Assembly: GCA_030549955.1 (NCBI GenBank)
Contig: JAUQQI010000288.1
Coordinates: 1 to 5,388 of the forward strand
Source: Chloroflexota bacterium
Lineage (GTDB): Bacteria > Chloroflexota > Dehalococcoidia > JAUQQI01
DNA: 5,388 bases
Direction: 5' to 3'
In this document: in pieces, positions 4,732-5,388 of the stretch
Layout: every line of letters starts with the position of its first letter
Numbering within the stretch: position 1 is the stretch's first letter
Translations under genes and position numbers: made by a program
The notes under the pieces: model-generated
The model's database searches: none
Told to the model about the DNA's origin: nothing
What the model saw: only the letters and a program-made list of their open reading frames with translations

Positions 4732-5388
4732 TCAGCCGCCGGAAATCTGCTCGAGGGTCTGGCCCCGGGTCTCTTCGGCAAGGACAACCGTTGCGAGGGC
4801 ACCGGCCAGCAGCAGGCCTGCGAAACCCAGGAAGGCGGCGCCGAAGCCGAGAAGCTTGCTCAGGAGGCCGACCAGGTACGGGGCGGCGACGGCCCCGACC
4901 CGGCCGACGGTTCCGGCCGCCCCGACCCCGGTTGCCCGCAGTGCCGTAGGGTAGAGCTCGGGGGTGTAGATGTAGACCAGTACCCAGGCCCCGATATTTG
5001 TAAACCCGAGCAGGCCGGCAAAGATGACCACCGAAAGGCCGCCCGGCGCAAGGGCCAGCCCGGCACAGGCGGCGCCGCATCCGAGCAGGAGGAGGGCCAG
5101 GGTCAGCCGACGCCCGACGACGTCAGCAAGCCAGCCGGCGGCAACGGCACCGGGTAACTGGGCCAGGCTCACCCAGACCAGGTAGGTCAGGGACGACTCG
5201 AGGGTAAGGCCCCGGCCGACGAGGAGGGTGGGAAGCCAGGCGTAGATTCCGTAATAGGCTGAGAGCATCACCAGCCAGAGGATCCAGAGAAAGAGGGTCC
5301 GCCGGCGGAACCGCCCGGCCCAGAGGCGGCCCAGGGCCGGCCGATTGGCCCGGCCGAGCTGGCGAAACCGGGGCGACTCGGGAAGAAG
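4732..5388 (-). CDS. MFS transporter, C-terminal half (5' end outside window)
   Basis: This is a secondary transporter of the major facilitator superfamily in the cytoplasmic membrane. The 218 visible residues run in from the window edge without a start, so the gene is cut by the window, not broken. They begin at LPESPRF (2-8), the conserved central-loop motif of sugar-porter-like members, and then cross the last six transmembrane helices. The TM8-TM9 loop carries the motif LADVVGRR (87-94). Next come YTPELYPTALRATGVG (about 141-156) and the C-terminal EETRGQTLEQIS (205-216). An internal GTG at 5269-5271 lies mid-helix and is not a credible start. The PELYPT/ATG pattern suggests the sugar-porter, aromatic-acid or NiaP/SV2-like groups; the substrate cannot be told. 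It converges on the GT2 gene with 11 bp between stops, so it is probably transcribed independently. Confidence 0.9.
   Translation of the reverse strand, partial: LLPESPRFRQLGRANRPALGRLWAGRFRRRTLFLWILWLVMLSAYYGIYAWLPTLLVGRGLTLESSLTYLVWVSLAQLPGAVAAGWLADVVGRRLTLALLLLGCGAACAGLALAPGGLSVVIFAGLLGFTNIGAWVLVYIYTPELYPTALRATGVGAAGTVGRVGAVAAPYLVGLLSKLLGFGAAFLGFAGLLLAGALATVVLAEETRGQTLEQISGG

Noticed and set aside
4670..5080. A 136-codon - strand frame within the MFS gene
   Set aside because: It is out of frame with the transporter, which has clear membrane helices and MFS motifs; the translation is an Arg/Gly/Pro-rich shadow.

Overview
This is a GC-rich bacterial window. Codons mostly end in G or C, CGG dominates for arginine, and TTG and GTG are used as starts alongside ATG. 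The class I release factor gene prfA, followed by its modifying methyltransferase prmC, marks it as ordinary bacterial chromosome. The lineage cannot be fixed from the sequence alone. The release factor has GGQNVQK after the catalytic glycine pair and PrmC has NLPY in place of NPPY, which points away from the best-studied proteobacterial versions. I see no tRNA, rRNA, CRISPR array, insertion sequence or phage gene.

Layout from left to right. Bases 3-299 (+) hold the 3' end of an unrecognised protein that runs tail-to-tail into prmC with a 46-bp overlap. prmC (254-1150, -) and prfA (1134-2234, -) form a two-gene operon overlapping by 17 bp, with prfA first. Bases 2235-2364 are the only substantial intergenic region. 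It is distinctly AT-rich and contains a 25-bp inverted repeat whose two arms each carry a perfect extended -10 element (TGGTATAAT) pointing outwards. I read this as a divergent promoter, driving prfA-prmC leftwards and the next three genes rightwards. The prfA leader also carries two tiny chained reading frames.

To the right, on the + strand, lie a small membrane protein (2365-2742), a GT4-type glycosyltransferase (2790-3914) and a GT2-type glycosyltransferase (3911-4720). The two transferases overlap by 4 bp, and the three genes look like a short surface-polysaccharide or glycolipid unit. Finally the C-terminal half of an MFS transporter (4732-5388, -) converges on the GT2 gene with only 11 bp between stop codons and runs off the window.

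Functionally, prfA and prmC work together: RF1 terminates translation at UAA/UAG, and PrmC methylates the glutamine of its GGQ loop. The transferases probably add sugars in sequence to a lipid-linked or surface glycan. Nothing here amounts to an evident new defence or mobile system. The most unusual content is the symmetric promoter, the nearly leaderless membrane-protein gene and the small reading frames ahead of prfA.
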